From positions 241,487 through 305,486 of the forward strand of contig CAOJUB010000001.1 of assembly GCA_948443805.1 (NCBI GenBank): a stretch of DNA of 64,000 bases, given 5' to 3'. The translations under genes and the position numbers were made by a program. Origin of the DNA: an uncultured Clostridia bacterium. GTDB taxonomy: Bacteria > Bacillota > Clostridia > Oscillospirales > UBA644. Below are positions 38,603 to 47,253 of this stretch, in pieces. The number at the start of each line of letters is the position of its first letter. Position 1 is the first letter of the stretch. A model generated the notes under the pieces. It did not search any database, was not told the DNA's origin, and was given only the letters and a program-made list of their open reading frames with translations.

Positions 38603-39046
38603 TCAGGAGGCGCGGAACGGTTTTGCCGGTTCATTTTCGATATCTTCAAAATAGCGGATCATAAGAAAAATCCGCACTTTTCCGTCTTTGGCTGCCGTAA
38701 TGTTAAAGCTATGCGTACCGGAAGCGATTTCGCGCAGCAGTGTTTGTTCTTCTTCGCTTGAAATTTCAAAAAAATCGGTATACAGTTCAATACGGGATTC
38801 CCATTGTTCGCAGTCGATAGTTGCTTGAATCGTTCCCTGATGACGCTGTGCGTAATCGTTCAGCTTTTGCAGCAGACTTTCAAATGTTTGCTTGTCTTCT
38901 TTAACAATCATTTTTTCTGTTTTCAGGTGATTCTGCGCATCGTCTTGGAGCAGGTTAGCCAACTGATCCATTTCGCGGAGCATTGCTTTTTTTTCTTCTT
39001 CTGTACGTTCTTTTTGATAATCGCCTTGATAAATTTTTGTTTTCAA
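38603..39046 (-). CDS. Hypothetical acidic/helical protein
   Basis: TTG start 8-9 nt after GGAGG; (M)KTKIYQGDYQKERTEEEKKAMLREMDQLANLL...; own promoter upstream. Confidence 0.6.
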   Translation of the reverse strand: MKTKIYQGDYQKERTEEEKKAMLREMDQLANLLQDDAQNHLKTEKMIVKEDKQTFESLLQKLNDYAQRHQGTIQATIDCEQWESRIELYTDFFEISSEEEQTLLREIASGTHSFNITAAKDGKVRIFLMIRYFEDIENEPAKPFRAS

Positions 39047-39236
39047 GGTAGAAACCTCCCTGTATAAAATTATTGAAAGCATTGCAACTGTGGTTGAAAT
39101 GCTGATTTTTCTATTTCAGGGGCGAAACCGAATCTTCCGGAATGAAGTTGTTTATCCGGTATTGTCCGAAGTGAGAAAGAAAAGACACTTTTTGCCTTAC
39201 ACTTTTTTAATCACAATCAGTGATTTATTTATCTCT

Positions 39237-39265
39237 ATTATATCGCATATCGTGTAGTATGTCAA
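39237..39265 (-). promoter_or_regulatory. Promoter of the 38603-39046 gene
   Basis: Minus strand TTGACA - 17 bp - TATAAT. Confidence 0.78.
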
Positions 39266-39374
39266 TGCCGGAATCGGTCAATTTTTTGATTTTTTTGTAA
39301 ATTTTTTATTTTCAATAGTTCGGTGGTTTTTGCCGGATAAGGTTTCGGGGCCTATTTTATGTCGGCTGCATAAA

Positions 39375-39411
39375 ACTGTCCCCCGCCTGAATCAGGCGGG
39401 GGACAGTACAA
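39375..39411 (-). terminator. Strong hairpin downstream of the DUF3737 gene, terminator-like
   Basis: ACTGTCCCCCGCCTGA-A-TCAGGCGGGGGACAGT, 16-bp perfect inverted repeat; TTTTA follows on the minus strand. Confidence 0.75.
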
Positions 39412-39546
39412 AAACAGTTTTCCGTTCAAAAAAAGAATGCTGAATTTCTGTGATAAATATGGTAGGATCAGCGGTATGGGACACCTTGGTTTCGCTTTTT
39501 TCTGTATGTACTTTTTCTTGGTTTGCTTTCGGCGGGCGAATATTTT

Positions 39547-40395
39547 CTATGCGCAGCAGCTCTTCTTCACCTGAATTTTGCCTTTTGCTTCAGGAATATC
39601 CATGATGATCTCACCGACTTCCGGTGCGCAGATTCGGCCGGAGAGCGGATTTTTTATGCTGATAACCGGCGTTATAATGGTGGCTTCGACTTCCGAACGC
39701 TCAAAGCAAAGATCGGTATGGATCATCTGGCAATGGATGAGTTTCAGATTTTTACAGTAGCAAAGCGGCTGAGTGCCGATGATTTTGCAGTTTTCAAAGG
39801 TGATGTTTTCGCTGTACCATGCCAGATATTCTCCTTTTATGGTGCTGTTTCTGATGGTGACATTCTTCGCATGCCAGAAAGCGTCTTTGGTATCGAAGGT
39901 ACAGTTTTCAAAGACAGAATCTGTGATATATTGAAACGAATATTTCCCCTTCATCTGTACCTCCTGAAAGTTCAGATGACTGGAACGCATCATAAAATAT
40001 TCGCTCTCTGCGGTACAGTTTTTCATGTTGACGGTTTGCACGGACCAGCCGAATTCCGGGGAGATGATATCGCAGTCTCGTATACTGACTTCTGCGCATT
40101 CTCGCAGGGCTTTGATTCCGTACAGTTTTGTATCTGTAATTGTGATGTTTCTGGAATACCACAGAGCCGCGCGGCAAAGTTCTGTCATTTCTGAATGCAG
40201 GATATTCAGATTTTCGTCATGCCAGAAAGGATAGCGGAGATTAAAAAAACAATTGTCAACGGTGAGATTTCGGCCTTCTTTAAACGCGCTTTCTCCGTTT
40301 GCCGGACCATCAAAAGTACAGTTTTTTACAAGAATGTCCATCAGGCCGTACAGTGCCCGTTCTTCATCAAAAATTTGGTCGGTGATTGTTGTCAT
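39547..40395 (-). CDS. DUF3737 family protein (right-handed beta-helix)
   Basis: MTTITDQIFDEERALYGLMDILVKNCTFDGPANGESAFKEGRNLTVDNCFFNLRYPFWHDENLNILHSEMTELCRAALWYSRNITITDTKL. Confidence 0.9.
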   Translation of the reverse strand: MTTITDQIFDEERALYGLMDILVKNCTFDGPANGESAFKEGRNLTVDNCFFNLRYPFWHDENLNILHSEMTELCRAALWYSRNITITDTKLYGIKALRECAEVSIRDCDIISPEFGWSVQTVNMKNCTAESEYFMMRSSHLNFQEVQMKGKYSFQYITDSVFENCTFDTKDAFWHAKNVTIRNSTIKGEYLAWYSENITFENCKIIGTQPLCYCKNLKLIHCQMIHTDLCFERSEVEATIITPVISIKNPLSGRICAPEVGEIIMDIPEAKGKIQVKKSCCA

Positions 40396-40396
40396 G

Positions 40397-40645
40397 TCAT
40401 TTCTCCTTTCCTCTTGTTTCAGGCTTTTTTTGTATGGTATAGATGAAATAATCCAGGCAGTCAATTTGTTTCTGTTTTTTATGAATTCCGTTCAGCAGAG
40501 ACCGCCGGTGTTGTTCCAGAAGTTTTAGGCCTTCGTCGGTTTTTCCGTTTTTGACGCTATTGATAAACATGTCAATGGTTTTATTATCACATCCTGCGTC
40601 CTGCAGCGTCTGAATAAATGTTTCCTTATTTTGGTTCGCATACAT
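40397..40645 (-). CDS. Small conserved-looking hypothetical protein
   Basis: 82 aa MYANQNKETFIQTLQDAGCDNKTIDMFINSVKNGKTDEGLKLLEQHRRSLLNGIHKKQKQIDCLDYFIYTIQ; directly upstream of DUF3737. Confidence 0.65.
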   Translation of the reverse strand: MYANQNKETFIQTLQDAGCDNKTIDMFINSVKNGKTDEGLKLLEQHRRSLLNGIHKKQKQIDCLDYFIYTIQKKPETRGKEK

Positions 40646-40779
40646 AGATAATCCCCTTTTTTATGGCCGGGCGCTTTGGCTTGCCGGGCTTAACTTTTTA
40701 AGCGTTTTTGTTGATTTATTTATAGTATATCATAGATCTTCCTATATAGCAAATACTTATATGTAATAATGATCCATGC

Positions 40780-40808
40780 TTGAAAGTTATGGATTGTTGT
40801 GGTATAAT
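40780..40808 (+). promoter_or_regulatory. Promoter at the head of the repeat array
   Basis: TTGAAA - 17 bp - TATAAT, immediately followed by AAAGAACAACAAGTTGTTCTT. Confidence 0.65.
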
Positions 40809-41278
40809 AAAGAACAACAAGTTGTTCTTGGGAAAAACATCTTTCGGCTATCCAGCCGAACAGCGCGTTGTGCTGCCGGTGTTTTTCCGGTGCGAAATTC
40901 ATGGTATAATATACGCAGAAAGCCTTGCATAGCAAGACTTTGTGGCTTTGCCACTCCGTGCGGAGCACGGCTGCGATATTGAATCATGTCGCAAAGAACG
41001 CCAATGCAAACACTATTTGCATGCAAGCAAACATTTTTGCTTCATGGTATAAAAAGAACAGTAAACTGTTCTTGGAAAAAAACGTTTCAACCGTTCGGTT
41101 GAAAATCCGTTTCGGATAACCGCTTTTTTCTGGTGCGAAAATTCGGGGATAGAAAAAGAACAACACCTTTCGGCTATCCAGCCGAACAGCGCGCTGCGCC
41201 GCCGGTGTTTTTCCGGTGCAAAATTCATGGAAAGAAAAAGAACAACAAGCTGTTCTTTAGAACAGTAAACTGTTCTTA
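40801..41278 (+). repeat. Interspersed modular repeat array (three further cloverleaf copies, several AAGAACA..TGTTCTT hairpins)
   Basis: Cloverleaf type II at 40833-40886, type I at 41076-41129, type II at 41159-41212, each followed by (C/T)GGTGC(G/A)AAATTC or close variant. Confidence 0.85.
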
Positions 41279-41313
41279 TAAAAATTCAAGAGATAATAAA
41301 TGGAGGAAAATTG

Positions 41314-42207
41314 ATGGAACTCAGAGTTTTACAGTATTTTCTCGCCGTGACAAGAGAACAGAGTATTTCGGGGGCGGCTGCGTCTCTCTACCTTTCACAG
41401 CCGACGCTTTCCCGGCAGTTGAAGGAACTGGAGGAGGAACTCGGCAAGCAGCTGATAATTCGCGGCAACCGCCGTGTTACGCTGACCGAAGAAGGAATGA
41501 TTCTTCGCAAAAGGGCGGAAGAAATTCTGGAACTTGTTCAAAAGGCAGAAGAGGAAATCTCCAGAGCAGAGGAGACAGTTGCCGGCGAGATTACCGTTGG
41601 TGCGGGAGAAACCGACGGTATGCGGTTTTTGGTCAAGGCCATGCACTCGTTGCAGCAAGAATATCCGCTGGTACATTTCCATGTTTTCAGCGGCGATAAA
41701 GCAACGATTATCGAACAATTGGACCGGGGCCTGATTGATTTTGGCCTTGTTTTCGGTGCTGTTGATGAGGCCAGGTATGAGGAAATTACCATTCCCTATC
41801 AAGATACCTGGGGTGTTTTTATGCGCCGGGATTCTCCTCTAGCAGAAAAAGCAACAATTACGGCGGAAGATTTGATGGATAAACCGCTGATTTTTTCCCG
41901 GCAGGCGTTTCGGAATCAGGAATTCCGGAAATTTTTTCCCTGCGGCCAGGAGTCGTTGAATATTGTCGCTACTTATAATTTGCTGTTTAATGGTTCGCTG
42001 ATGGTAGAGGAGGGCATGGGGTATGCCGTCAGTTTTGATAAAATTATCAATCTGTCGGGCAACCGGGCGCTGTGTTTCCGGCCGTTGGAACCGTCGTTGA
42101 AGGCCAATATGCATGTTATTTGGAAAAAATATCAGGTGATTACCAAAGCGGCGGAAAAGTTTCTCCGAAAATTGCAGGAGAATCTTGAAAGCGCTGCCGA
42201 ATCGTGA
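41314..42207 (+). CDS. LysR family transcriptional regulator
   Basis: MELRVLQYFLAVTREQSISGAAASLYLSQPTLSRQLKELEEELGKQLIIRGNRRVTLTEEG plus substrate-binding domain. Confidence 0.95.
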   Translation: MELRVLQYFLAVTREQSISGAAASLYLSQPTLSRQLKELEEELGKQLIIRGNRRVTLTEEGMILRKRAEEILELVQKAEEEISRAEETVAGEITVGAGETDGMRFLVKAMHSLQQEYPLVHFHVFSGDKATIIEQLDRGLIDFGLVFGAVDEARYEEITIPYQDTWGVFMRRDSPLAEKATITAEDLMDKPLIFSRQAFRNQEFRKFFPCGQESLNIVATYNLLFNGSLMVEEGMGYAVSFDKIINLSGNRALCFRPLEPSLKANMHVIWKKYQVITKAAEKFLRKLQENLESAAES

Positions 42208-42326
42208 TTTTCAATTTTCAAAAGTTTTTCGAACAGCCGGCTGCTTTTCTTATCTGGTTTATCCTTTGTATCCGTTTTTTTTGTAAAAGATTTTTTGGTT
42301 ACAGAGAAATTGCGGCGGAAAAATTC

Positions 42327-42370
42327 AGACAAAAGAACCGGGAAGCATTCGCTTCCCGGTTCTTTTGTCT
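42327..42370. terminator. Bidirectional terminator hairpin between LysR and GH20 genes
   Basis: AGACAAAAGAACCGGGAAGC-ATTC-GCTTCCCGGTTCTTTTGTCT, 20-bp perfect stem. Confidence 0.9.
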
Positions 42371-44170
42371 TTATTCTTTGCCCAGTTCTACAATTTCATT
42401 GATGAATTTCTCAATCAGATTGATCTGGGAAATCTTGTTTTCTCTGAGCCATGCCGTTTTGTATTCCGCCATCCATTCGGAGAAGTCTTTTTTGAGCAAG
42501 TCGCGGTCAATATCTCCGACATGATTGATCATCATAACTTCGCGGTTCATCAGCTGAATTGCTCTTGCCGCGAGTTTCAGGTCTTCGATCCGGTCGTCGC
42601 CGGAAGCGCTGATCCGGTCGAGCGTTTTAAGGATTTCTTCGCATTTTTCAATGTTTTCCGTGGCCTTTTTCGGGTCAACTTCAAAGGTTGTGGTTCGGCC
42701 TTCAACGGTATTGGCGCTGAACCAGTAGACAAAATGCATCCAGTCGCAGGTTCTTTCTGCCCGGCCGAGCTCAATGATACAACGGATGATATTTTCTTCC
42801 TTGCTGTCGTACAGCAGATCGCTTGCCGCGCGTTCAAAATCTTCGTCCAGGTTGTTTTGTGCGGTCCAGCCTCTTTCTGCTCCGATCACCATGCCGTATT
42901 TTTCCGCATTCCACGGGCAGATATTGCCGAAATCGCCCCAGTTGGTGTTCAGAATGCCGACAGCACCGTTTTCATGGCCGTATTTTGCCATATTGGAAAT
43001 ATTGTCAAAAGAACGGTCGATTTCTTCGATAAAACGGTTCCAGGAAGAGGTTCCGGGGCAGACGATCTGCGCCAGACCGCTTTTGGCAAAGGTTTTGACA
43101 TTTTCTTCATTTGGTTCTTTTTCATAACACCAGTTGAGCATAACGGTGTCTTTGGGCAGCTCATTCATTTTTTCCTGATGGTTCAGGACGATATCGCCCC
43201 ACATCTGAACGGTTTTTCCGTGCGCTTTTACCCGGTCGATAATTTTTTTGAGGAATTTGAAGTATTCTTCTCCGCTGTCTTTTCCGGCGTTTCTTCCCCG
43301 GCAGAGATCAAAAGTTTCGTCGCAGCAGATATTGAATTTTTCGCTCCGGAAGAGAGGAACATACTGATCGATCAGGCTGCCGACCAGAGCGATGCTCTCT
43401 TCATTGGAGACGTCAATGGTGTGATGCCCCATTTTTTCAAGCCAGTAAACCTGGGTCGGTTTATAATTTTCATATTCGCAGAGGTGTTTGTATTTCTCAC
43501 TCTGGAGCAGATTGTAAAGATGGCCGAAGGTAGAAAGAGATGGGACAAGTTCGATAAAATGGTTGTAGCAGAAGTCGTCCAGGTCAAGGATTTCTTCGGC
43601 GGTGAGCAGATCATGCTTGGTTACAATGCCTTCCAGTTCAACAAAATCAAAGGCGTCTTCTACATAGAGCTGCAATTGATTGATTTTATAAAAAGAAAGT
43701 TCCTCTGCAATTTTTTTCAGCATGGAAAGCGTGGGGACTCTTCCCCGGGTAACATCGTGGTAAAATCCTCTTTCTTTGAAATCCGGCTCGTCTTCAATGG
43801 TTACTTCCGGTAATGCGGCCGGATATTCCCGGAGAATTTGCCGCAGGGTCTGAATTGCATAGAAAGCGCCGGCGCCGCTGGCTGCGTTGATATCGGCACG
43901 GTTTTCGCTGATGGTCAGCGTGTAGGCGTCGCTTTGTTCGTTTTTATGCGATATGTAAATACCCTTTTCTTCTTTTTTTGCAAAGACTTCCGCAGATAAA
44001 TTTTTTACAGCTACCGGTGTTTTTATGTTTTCAACAATTTCGTTTTTCAGGGTAACGGCATGACGGGTCAGTCTCTGGTCGCATCCGTCGCAGAGAAAAA
44101 TCGAAATATCGCTAAGAGAGAGCGTTTTTTCTCCCTGCCGGATTTTTTTCGGAATCGGTATCAGTTTCAT
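42371..44170 (-). CDS. Family 20 glycoside hydrolase (beta-N-acetylhexosaminidase-like)
   Basis: Gb domain (AYTLTISENRADINAASGAGAFYAIQTLRQIL) and catalytic barrel (PDFKERGFYHDVTRGRVPTLSMLKKIAEELSFYKINQLQLYVEDAF...FNICCDETFDL). Confidence 0.88.
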   Translation of the reverse strand: MKLIPIPKKIRQGEKTLSLSDISIFLCDGCDQRLTRHAVTLKNEIVENIKTPVAVKNLSAEVFAKKEEKGIYISHKNEQSDAYTLTISENRADINAASGAGAFYAIQTLRQILREYPAALPEVTIEDEPDFKERGFYHDVTRGRVPTLSMLKKIAEELSFYKINQLQLYVEDAFDFVELEGIVTKHDLLTAEEILDLDDFCYNHFIELVPSLSTFGHLYNLLQSEKYKHLCEYENYKPTQVYWLEKMGHHTIDVSNEESIALVGSLIDQYVPLFRSEKFNICCDETFDLCRGRNAGKDSGEEYFKFLKKIIDRVKAHGKTVQMWGDIVLNHQEKMNELPKDTVMLNWCYEKEPNEENVKTFAKSGLAQIVCPGTSSWNRFIEEIDRSFDNISNMAKYGHENGAVGILNTNWGDFGNICPWNAEKYGMVIGAERGWTAQNNLDEDFERAASDLLYDSKEENIIRCIIELGRAERTCDWMHFVYWFSANTVEGRTTTFEVDPKKATENIEKCEEILKTLDRISASGDDRIEDLKLAARAIQLMNREVMMINHVGDIDRDLLKKDFSEWMAEYKTAWLRENKISQINLIEKFINEIVELGKE

Positions 44171-44285
44171 ATGCTATCTCCTTTATTTCTGTTTTCTTTT
44201 CCCTGAGGACAAGATGTCCTTGTGGACAAGCGGTCCTTGTGGACGGGCGGTCGCAGTGCGGCCGCCCGTATTTTTGCTTTTTTGT

Positions 44286-45983
44286 TTATTCGGTCAGCGG
44301 TTCTCCGCTGATAGCGGGGTCGCCGAACGGCTCGGTAAAGCCAAGCATTTTTGCGATGACTTTGGGAATCGCCGTGTTGTCTACGGTAGCTCCGTTGAAT
44401 ATTTCGGTTCCGAGGCCGTAACCGATTACCGGAACGTCCGCGCCGGTATGTTTGCCTCCTGAGGTAAACTGGTAAGTTCCCATCTTGGTCAGGCCGCCGG
44501 TTTCATGGTCGGCTGTAATAATCATCATCGTGTCGGGGTGATACATGGCGAATTCCATGAATTTGATAATTGCCATGTTTCCTCTCGCCATCGCCCAGTA
44601 AGTTTCGTTTCTCATGCTCTGGTGAGAATTTTTATCGATGTGCGCTTCTTCATACATCATGAAAAAGCCTTTTTCGTTATCCGCCGTGAGGGAGGAAAGC
44701 GTATTTTCTATCGTGGTCAGGAAATAGTTGTCGCCAAAGCCGCAGCGGAGAATATCGATGGTTCCGTCGGCGAGCATCTGATCCTGCATGGTTTTGATGT
44801 CTTCTGCCATTCCTCTGTCCAGAACATGGGCGGAGAATGCGGACGGCGTTGCGCCGGTTTGTGTATCGGTGGAAAGAACGGCGGTTTTGTATCCGAGGCC
44901 ATGCGCCAGTTCGGAAAGATTGGTCAGAACCGTTTTACCGTCCGGCGCCAGGCCAACGTAATGGTTGTTGGTTTTATAACCGGTAGCGAGCGCTGTTCCG
45001 CCTGCCGCGCTGTCGGTTACTTCATTGTCTGCCGAACGGGTTTTTGCTAAGCCTTGGTTGGGGAAACGGTATCCGGCGAAGGTGTGTTGCATAAGGATAT
45101 ATTCGTTTTCCACCAGAGGCAGGTTGCTTCCGAGCAGTTTCGGATGATTCTGCCCCATACCGTCGCCGATAAAGTAAATGAAATTTTTCGGTGTTTCCGG
45201 TGTGGGTTCTTCCACGATCCCCTCGTCCGGGATATCGATTTCTGCCGCTTCATTTCCGGCAATCAGCGTATTGACAAAGTAATAGGCCGCACCGGCGATA
45301 AGGAAATCCTTACCGGAAAGGAGGACGTCTTCCTCATTTGCCGAAATCCCGAATTTCATCCCTGTCAATTCGCTGTTGTTATATTCTTTTGCAATCACTC
45401 TGGACGTGCTGCCGATGACAATTTCACTGCCGGTGTCTTCGGTTGCATCAGTGATAACGGTAAGCCGCGTTCCGGTCAGTTTTTCAATTTCATCATTAAT
45501 ATAATCTGCCGCATTTTCCGCAAGCTGATTCGGAAGGTCAACGCCTTTGAATTTGTCGGCATCCAGCAGAATATTTCCATTCCGATTTGTTTTGTCGTAT
45601 AGTGACAGCGTTGTGGCCGGGATAACGATTTTATATTCTGTGATCGGCTTTCCTTCCAGCGTCAGGCTGGCAGGCAGAACGATTTCTTCTCCGATCCGAA
45701 CGCCGGTCAGCGACCACTTGGCAAGGTATCTTTTGAGCAGAACCGCATCGGTGCTGTTGAATTTTTGGTCATTATTGATATCTGCGGCGTTTTCCGCAAA
45801 AGTTTTAATCTCCCATTTCGCCAGTTTTCTTGCCATGAGAACTGCGTCGGTCGAGTTGATTTTTCCATCGACGTTCACATCTCCGTAACGCGGAACAACG
45901 GGTGTTTCTGTTTCCGCAGAAACAGGAATGGCGAAGAGGGAAACCAGCATGGCTAAAATTAAGATGAGAGCTGTTTTTTTCAT
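44286..45983 (-). CDS. Secreted alkaline phosphatase with N-terminal dockerin
   Basis: Signal peptide; GDVNVDGKINSTDAVLMARKLAKW...ADINNDQKFNSTDAVLLKRYLAKW dockerin; IYFIGDGMGQNHPKLLGS...TDSAAGGTALATGYKT...ITADHETGGL alkaline phosphatase motifs. Confidence 0.9.
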   Translation of the reverse strand: MKKTALILILAMLVSLFAIPVSAETETPVVPRYGDVNVDGKINSTDAVLMARKLAKWEIKTFAENAADINNDQKFNSTDAVLLKRYLAKWSLTGVRIGEEIVLPASLTLEGKPITEYKIVIPATTLSLYDKTNRNGNILLDADKFKGVDLPNQLAENAADYINDEIEKLTGTRLTVITDATEDTGSEIVIGSTSRVIAKEYNNSELTGMKFGISANEEDVLLSGKDFLIAGAAYYFVNTLIAGNEAAEIDIPDEGIVEEPTPETPKNFIYFIGDGMGQNHPKLLGSNLPLVENEYILMQHTFAGYRFPNQGLAKTRSADNEVTDSAAGGTALATGYKTNNHYVGLAPDGKTVLTNLSELAHGLGYKTAVLSTDTQTGATPSAFSAHVLDRGMAEDIKTMQDQMLADGTIDILRCGFGDNYFLTTIENTLSSLTADNEKGFFMMYEEAHIDKNSHQSMRNETYWAMARGNMAIIKFMEFAMYHPDTMMIITADHETGGLTKMGTYQFTSGGKHTGADVPVIGYGLGTEIFNGATVDNTAIPKVIAKMLGFTEPFGDPAISGEPLTE

Positions 45984-46062
45984 TTTTTCCTCCTTAGTGT
46001 CGGTAACGACAACATGAAAACGCATCTTTTCCGGTTGGGAATCTGCGTTTTTTACTCAGGGT

Positions 46063-46488
46063 TTATTCTTCCTGAGCTGTTTCTTTTTTTGAAAAAACAG
46101 TTTTTGCTTTTTCTATGAGATCCGGCGCTTTTTCGATGACTTTGTCGAAGGCCGACGTTGCAGACTGATCGATCGGAATCAGCGACACGCCTTTTTCCGG
46201 GGAAACAACAAGAAATGCGATGGGGACAATCGATACGCCTGCGCCGCTTCCGCCTCCGAAACAAAGGTTGTCCGGCGTCGGACCTTCGTTGGTCCGGTGC
46301 GCTTTGGTTGCAAAATCCGAGCCGCCCGAAGCAAATCCAAAATTGACTTTTGACACCGGAAGAATGGTTGTTCCGTCAGGTGCCGTGATCGGATCACCGA
46401 TAATGGTATTCACGTCAACCATTTCTTTTAATTCCTTCATTGCTGTCGCCATAACCCCCTGAAGAGGATGGTTTTCTCTTCCGCTCAT
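46063..46488 (-). CDS. ytfJ: GerW/YtfJ family sporulation protein
   Basis: VDVNTIIGDPITAPDGTTILPVSKVNFGFASGGSDF...CFGGGSGAGVSIVPIAFLVV. Confidence 0.93.
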   Translation of the reverse strand: MSGRENHPLQGVMATAMKELKEMVDVNTIIGDPITAPDGTTILPVSKVNFGFASGGSDFATKAHRTNEGPTPDNLCFGGGSGAGVSIVPIAFLVVSPEKGVSLIPIDQSATSAFDKVIEKAPDLIEKAKTVFSKKETAQEE

Positions 46489-46590
46489 AGGATATCTCCT
46501 TTCGTATTGGTTTGAATAAATTTGAAACGTTTCTATCTAAAATCCGTTCAGGATTTTATTCAAAAATAAGGCATGGTAAAACGGAACGCT

Positions 46591-47253
46591 TTATTGTTCT
46601 TTTTTTCTGTTCCGGAGAATATACGATACGATCGCCGCCGCGCATACCAGCAGATGAACCGGCCGGATGGAAAAGGAAACGCGGGCATTATAGGACGTTT
46701 TCTGCCGGAGAAAGTCGGGGACAATGTTTATCTCGGCCTGTTTGAGCACGCCGGTATGATACAGCAGTCCCAGCAGGGGATACAGCGCAGAATTGATTTT
46801 TCCGTATTCCATAGCGATATCGTAGGCGTCGCCGCCGATTCTGACGTCGGCGAAAAATTCGTCTATTTTGATTTTTGACACTGCTTTGCGGAAAATCAGT
46901 TTGAGAATGGCAAGGTAGTCGAAAAAAGTAAGCCCGTCAACGGTTTTTTCAAAAAAACTTTTTTCTTCCGGTTCGTTTTGTTCTTTTTCTTCTTCTTTTT
47001 TTTCTGGCTTGTTTGTCTTTTTCTCTGGGTCTGTTTTGGGGGTTTGGGGTTTATTTTTCCGTGCTTGTTTTTTTCCGAGAGAAAAGAATAGATACCGAAA
47101 CCGGAAACAAAATTTTTCTTCTTGGTACAAAAGGGTCAGTTTTGCTTTAAAAACGGAAAGAAGAAGCGCTGCCGCCAGAAGAAACAGAAGGAATCCCAGC
47201 AGCGAAAGCAGCAGGATACCGGTTATTTTAAGAATTGTCAGCAGGATTGTCAT
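46591..47253 (-). CDS. DUF2953 (YtfI-like) membrane protein
   Basis: N-terminal TM, charged linker, ADVRIGGDAYDIAMEYGKINSALYPLLGLL; neighbour of ytfJ. Confidence 0.85.
   Translation of the reverse strand: MTILLTILKITGILLLSLLGFLLFLLAAALLLSVFKAKLTLLYQEEKFCFRFRYLFFSLGKKQARKNKPQTPKTDPEKKTNKPEKKEEEKEQNEPEEKSFFEKTVDGLTFFDYLAILKLIFRKAVSKIKIDEFFADVRIGGDAYDIAMEYGKINSALYPLLGLLYHTGVLKQAEINIVPDFLRQKTSYNARVSFSIRPVHLLVCAAAIVSYILRNRKKEQ

Noticed and set aside
38460-38654. 64-aa ORF MAKKQKFVQFDYLTKRLL...
   Set aside because: Lies in the repeat-rich intergenic region and overlaps the 38603 gene end; no good ribosome-binding site.
40720-41228. Short minus-strand ORFs sharing MNFAPEKHR..ALFGWIAERC
   Set aside because: They are translations of the interspersed repeat and contain its hairpins; no coding evidence.
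42365-43813. 482-aa plus-strand ORF antisense to the GH20 gene
   Set aside because: Shadow ORF; the GH20 catalytic motifs are on the minus strand.
44214-44245. TGTGGACAA/TGTGGACGG as DnaA boxes
   Set aside because: Better explained as part of the GTCCTTGTGGAC tandem palindromes near a hairpin.
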